7,332 nucleotides of DNA from Firmicutes bacterium CAG:555 (lineage in GTDB: Bacteria > Bacillota > Clostridia > Oscillospirales > Oscillospiraceae): assembly GCA_000431075.1 (NCBI GenBank), contig HF986910.1:1-7332 (forward strand), written 5' to 3'. The notes beneath the pieces were generated by a model. It was not told where the DNA came from, made no database searches, and was given only the letters and a program-made list of their open reading frames with translations. Within the stretch, counting starts at the first letter, position 1, and each line of letters begins with the position of its first letter. The position numbers and the translations under genes are program-made. Shown here piece by piece: positions 5,317 through 7,332 of this stretch.

Positions 5317-5463
5317 TTACTTGGTCTTGCGGTTGAGTTCACGGGTGTTGACGGCAATGTCGCCGATGGCGGCAATGATGAGGGCGGAGGTGCTGACGGT
5401 GCTGCCGTTCGACGCTTCGTCCCTGCCGTTTGGAGCGGGCTGATTTTCGTTCAGACAAGACAA
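5317..5463 (-). CDS. Possible small protein ORF, 48 aa (doubtful)
   Basis: The frame ends at 5317 and reads NENQPAPNGRDEASNGSTVS, then TSALIIAAIGDIAVNTREL, then NRKTK. The second part looks like a real amphipathic helix of the type seen in small clostridial proteins. No ATG or GTG is available. The best start is TTG at 5463 with a weak GGA upstream, and the hairpin at 5467-5499 lies immediately before it. It is therefore either a 5'-truncated remnant, an ORF with a poor TTG start, or chance. In favour of a transcript here is the hairpin with a good minus-strand U-tract just downstream (5279-5303). Confidence 0.35.
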   Translation of the reverse strand: MSCLNENQPAPNGRDEASNGSTVSTSALIIAAIGDIAVNTRELNRKTK

Positions 5464-5466
5464 CAA

Positions 5467-5499
5467 AATTCCGGCAATACTTTGTGTATTACCGGAATT
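5467..5499 (-). terminator. Terminator of the coiled-coil gene
   Basis: AATTCCGG-c-AATAC (5467-5480) pairs with GTATT-a-CCGGAATT (5486-5499) with one mismatch and a 5-nt loop. On the minus strand the stem runs into TTTTGTTGTC. It follows the stop of the gene at 5570-6115 by about 70 nt. Confidence 0.75.
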
Positions 5500-5569
5500 A
5501 TTTGCGAAGCATGGGCGGGAAAAAGCCGCTCAAAACCGGCTTGGTTCCGCCTTATACTGCCCTTGCCTT

Positions 5570-6115
5570 TTATTTTTCCGTAGCCATGGTCATAAGCGCC
5601 TGCTTGAGCCGGAAGATCTGCGTTGCGTGCGTGACATTCAGCTCGTCGAGCTGCTTGTTTATCTTGTCGATGGCTTCGAGCTGACGCAGCGAAAAGCTCT
5701 CCGGATTCGCCTGCGCCGGTGCGGCAAGCTTCTCGGCAGAGCTCTTTGCCTGCTCTAAAAGCAAACCTGCCTGAAACTTTGCATCGGCGAGAATTTTGTT
5801 TGCCTGCGCCTTTGCGTCGGCAGTTATCGCCTCGGCGTCGGACTCGGCCTTCTTTATCAGCCGTGCAGCCTCCGCTTCCGCCTGCTCGACGGCGGCCTTT
5901 GCCTGCGCCTGTGCATTTATCACGGCGCCGCCGATCTCGTCCTTGGCCGACTTCACATCGTCGGCAGCCTTGCGCAGCTTGACATTCTCGTCAAGCAGCG
6001 TCAGCACCTCCTGCTTGAGCTCGTCAAGCTTTGCATCGACCTTGCCGGCATTATAATATTTCTGCTTTGCGATCTCAAAGCGGATGGAATCAAGATATTC
6101 TTTAGTGATAGCCAT
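5570..6115 (-). CDS. DivIVA-like coiled-coil protein
   Basis: The 181-aa soluble protein begins MAITKEYLDSIRFEIAKQKY, followed by NAGKVDAKLDELKQEVLTLLDEN. This resembles the short N-terminal membrane-targeting and first coiled-coil segment of DivIVA/GpsB-type proteins. A long Ala/Glu/Lys/Gln-rich coiled coil follows (about 60-130), then an acidic Pro-containing break (PAQANPES) and a final helix (SLRQLEAIDKINKQLDELN). There is no signal peptide or membrane helix. A role at the cell pole or septum is inferred only from the DivIVA-like layout; ATP-synthase-b-like or tail-fibre-like coiled coils would look similar. Ribosome site AGGGGG lies 7 nt before the ATG at 6115. It has its own promoter and terminator and so is a single-gene unit, divergent from the heptad-repeat protein. 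Confidence 0.7.
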   Translation of the reverse strand: MAITKEYLDSIRFEIAKQKYYNAGKVDAKLDELKQEVLTLLDENVKLRKAADDVKSAKDEIGGAVINAQAQAKAAVEQAEAEAARLIKKAESDAEAITADAKAQANKILADAKFQAGLLLEQAKSSAEKLAAPAQANPESFSLRQLEAIDKINKQLDELNVTHATQIFRLKQALMTMATEK

Positions 6116-6149
6116 TTTAAAGCCCCCTGTATAAACAGTTTAGACATTC

Positions 6150-6178
6150 ATTTTAGCAGATTTGCACAAAAATTGCAA
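6150..6178 (-). promoter_or_regulatory. Promoter of the DivIVA-like gene
   Basis: On the minus strand, TTGCAA (6173-6178), a 17-nt spacer and TAAAAT (6150-6155). The start is expected near 6143, with a leader of about 28 nt. Confidence 0.65.
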
Positions 6179-6221
6179 TGAAACTTTTCTGTAACTGTTT
6201 TGGCAAAATTCATTTGATGTA

Positions 6222-6250
6222 TTGACAATTTGCGTTTTTGTTAATAAAAT
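6222..6250 (+). promoter_or_regulatory. Promoter of the heptad-repeat protein
   Basis: Perfect TTGACA (6222-6227), a 17-nt spacer and TAAAAT (6245-6250). The leader of about 56 nt contains a small hairpin, GCATATT (6262-6268) with AATATGC (6276-6282). Confidence 0.75.
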
Positions 6251-6312
6251 GTGAATACACGGCATATTAATTAACAATATGCATTAGTAAGTAAAATATT
6301 AAGGGGAAAGAA

Positions 6313-7332
6313 ATGAAGAAAACAGCGTTTACCACCGTTATGAGCATTCTTCTTATCATTGTCTGCTTGTTCGGCCTCGTCGCCGTCGGTCTCGGCGTGA
6401 AGGACGGTCTGGCCATCAAGAAGTACAAGGAAGACGATGCAAAGGCAGCAGATGTTGTCGGTCAGCTTGAGGATGCTATCGCACTTCTGAAAGAAAACGA
6501 AGATGCGTACAATGAAGGCGTCGGCGCCTACGCAAAGGGTCTGAGCGATTACTCGGCCGGCAAGAAAGAGCTTACCGCAGGTAAGAAGACCTATAATGCC
6601 GGTAAGAGCGAGTACGAAAAGGGTCTGGCCGCATATAAGCAAGGCAAGAAGGCCCTGGCAGAGGGCTATGCCCAGTACGAAAAGGGCAAGAAGGAACTTG
6701 AGGCCGGCAAGAAGCAGGTCGCAGAGGGTCAGAAGCTCATCGATGCCAATACCAAGGCTTACAATGAAGGCAAGGCAATGCTCTCCAAGATCGAGCCGCT
6801 CATGCCGCTGCTCAATACCTATGTCCAGTTCCGTGACGGCACCATTGCAAAGATTCCCGGCTTTGACTCCGCTCAGGCATGGTTCGTGAGCAAGGTTCGT
6901 CCCCTCGCCGAGAAGGCCGGTCTGACCATCCCCGAGGATGTCACCGACTTCCCCAAATACATGCAGCAGATGGTCGCTGACGGCAAGGCTAAGCTCAAGG
7001 AGTATGAGGACGGTCTGGCAGCGCTCGAGGCCGGCAAGAAGAAGGTCGCAGAGGGCGAGAAGGCTCTCAAGGCCGCAGAGGCTCAGCTTGCAGCAGGCGA
7101 GAAGGAGCTTGCCGAGGGCGAAGCAAAGCTCAAGGCCGCCGAGAAGGAGCTTGCCGCAGGCGCAAATAAGCTCAAGGCAGGCGAAAAGGAGCTTGCAGCC
7201 GGTGCGGCAAAGCTTGCCGACGGCAAGGCTTCTCTCGAGGAGTTTGAAAACGGCATGGCACTCGTTGACGAGTACACCATGACCTGCTATAAGAATAAGC
7301 CCATTTACCGCCACAACGGCGATATGGCAGGT
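6313..7332 (+). CDS. Membrane-anchored xxxLxxG heptad-repeat protein (3' end cut off)
   Basis: The frame stays open to the window edge (340 codons, no stop). Residues 6-29 form one hydrophobic segment after MKKTA, either an uncleaved anchor or a signal peptide without a clear cleavage site. Glycine then occurs at exactly every seventh residue from G69 to G139 (eleven in a row, again at G153) and from G234 to G304 with Ala at two of the positions. The units are like KKELEAG and EKELAAG. These match the X-X-X-Leu-X-X-Gly heptads known from YhgE/Pip-type surface proteins. The blocks are split by a non-repeat segment (about 154-230) with PLMPLLNTY and IPGFDSAQAW. The protein probably forms an extracytoplasmic rod; its partner is unknown. 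AAGGGG lies 6 nt before the ATG. The C-terminal domain is not visible. Confidence 0.85.
   Translation, partial: MKKTAFTTVMSILLIIVCLFGLVAVGLGVKDGLAIKKYKEDDAKAADVVGQLEDAIALLKENEDAYNEGVGAYAKGLSDYSAGKKELTAGKKTYNAGKSEYEKGLAAYKQGKKALAEGYAQYEKGKKELEAGKKQVAEGQKLIDANTKAYNEGKAMLSKIEPLMPLLNTYVQFRDGTIAKIPGFDSAQAWFVSKVRPLAEKAGLTIPEDVTDFPKYMQQMVADGKAKLKEYEDGLAALEAGKKKVAEGEKALKAAEAQLAAGEKELAEGEAKLKAAEKELAAGANKLKAGEKELAAGAAKLADGKASLEEFENGMALVDEYTMTCYKNKPIYRHNGDMAG

Noticed and set aside
5212..5583. A 123-aa open frame on the plus strand
   Set aside because: It overlaps the 51-aa gene in another frame, two terminator hairpins and the end of the coiled-coil gene, and has no suitable start signal.
6271..7314. 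A 347-aa open frame on the minus strand opposite the heptad-repeat gene, rich in Leu, Cys and Ala
   Set aside because: It mirrors the GAG/AAG/GGC heptad codons of the plus-strand gene. That gene has the promoter, ribosome site, membrane anchor and family-type repeats, while the minus frame has no ribosome site and low-complexity composition.

Overview
The window looks like chromosomal DNA of a low-redundancy Bacillota genome, most likely class Clostridia and close to Oscillospiraceae/Ruminococcaceae. This rests on GC-rich coding regions between AT-rich spacers, strong GGAGG-type ribosome sites, TTGACA/TATAAT-type promoters, and the gene families present. The taxon is inferred.

Region 1-1700, all gene content on the minus strand. 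Positions 1-244 hold degenerate direct repeats without a convincing gene. A PfoR-type PTS EIIC_2 membrane protein follows (249-1355). Its roughly 300-nt leader contains a 244-bp element bounded by 27-bp inverted repeats (1373-1616) with nested and mutually exclusive pairings. Upstream of that lies a promoter overlapped by a large dyad (1620-1666).

Region 1704-3741, minus strand: a two-gene NAD salvage operon. pncB (nicotinate phosphoribosyltransferase) is followed 12 nt later by niaR (3H-domain niacin-responsive repressor), read from a good promoter at 3713-3741. The enzyme makes NAD precursor from nicotinate. The repressor would sense niacin and adjust the supply. The dyad in front of the EIIC gene may link that membrane protein to the same regulator, but this is a hypothesis.

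Region 3761-4820: a DUF3267 membrane-protein gene that has lost its middle and its reading frame (3823-4190), then a strongly supported structured small-RNA gene on the minus strand (about 4236-4397, with its own promoter, rod-like fold and terminator). A divergent small XRE-type repressor gene (4519-4746) ends at a bidirectional terminator.

Region 4853-5500: several very small genes. These are a 55-aa ribbon-helix-helix protein (minus), a divergent 51-aa protein (plus), and a doubtful 48-aa ORF (minus) convergent with it across a shared hairpin.

Region 5570-7332: a DivIVA-like coiled-coil protein (minus) and, divergently, a membrane-anchored protein with strict seven-residue glycine periodicity (xxxLxxG-type heptads), cut by the window's right edge. 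The best leads for something undescribed are the small RNA at 4236-4397 and the structured, repeat-bounded leader of the EIIC gene.
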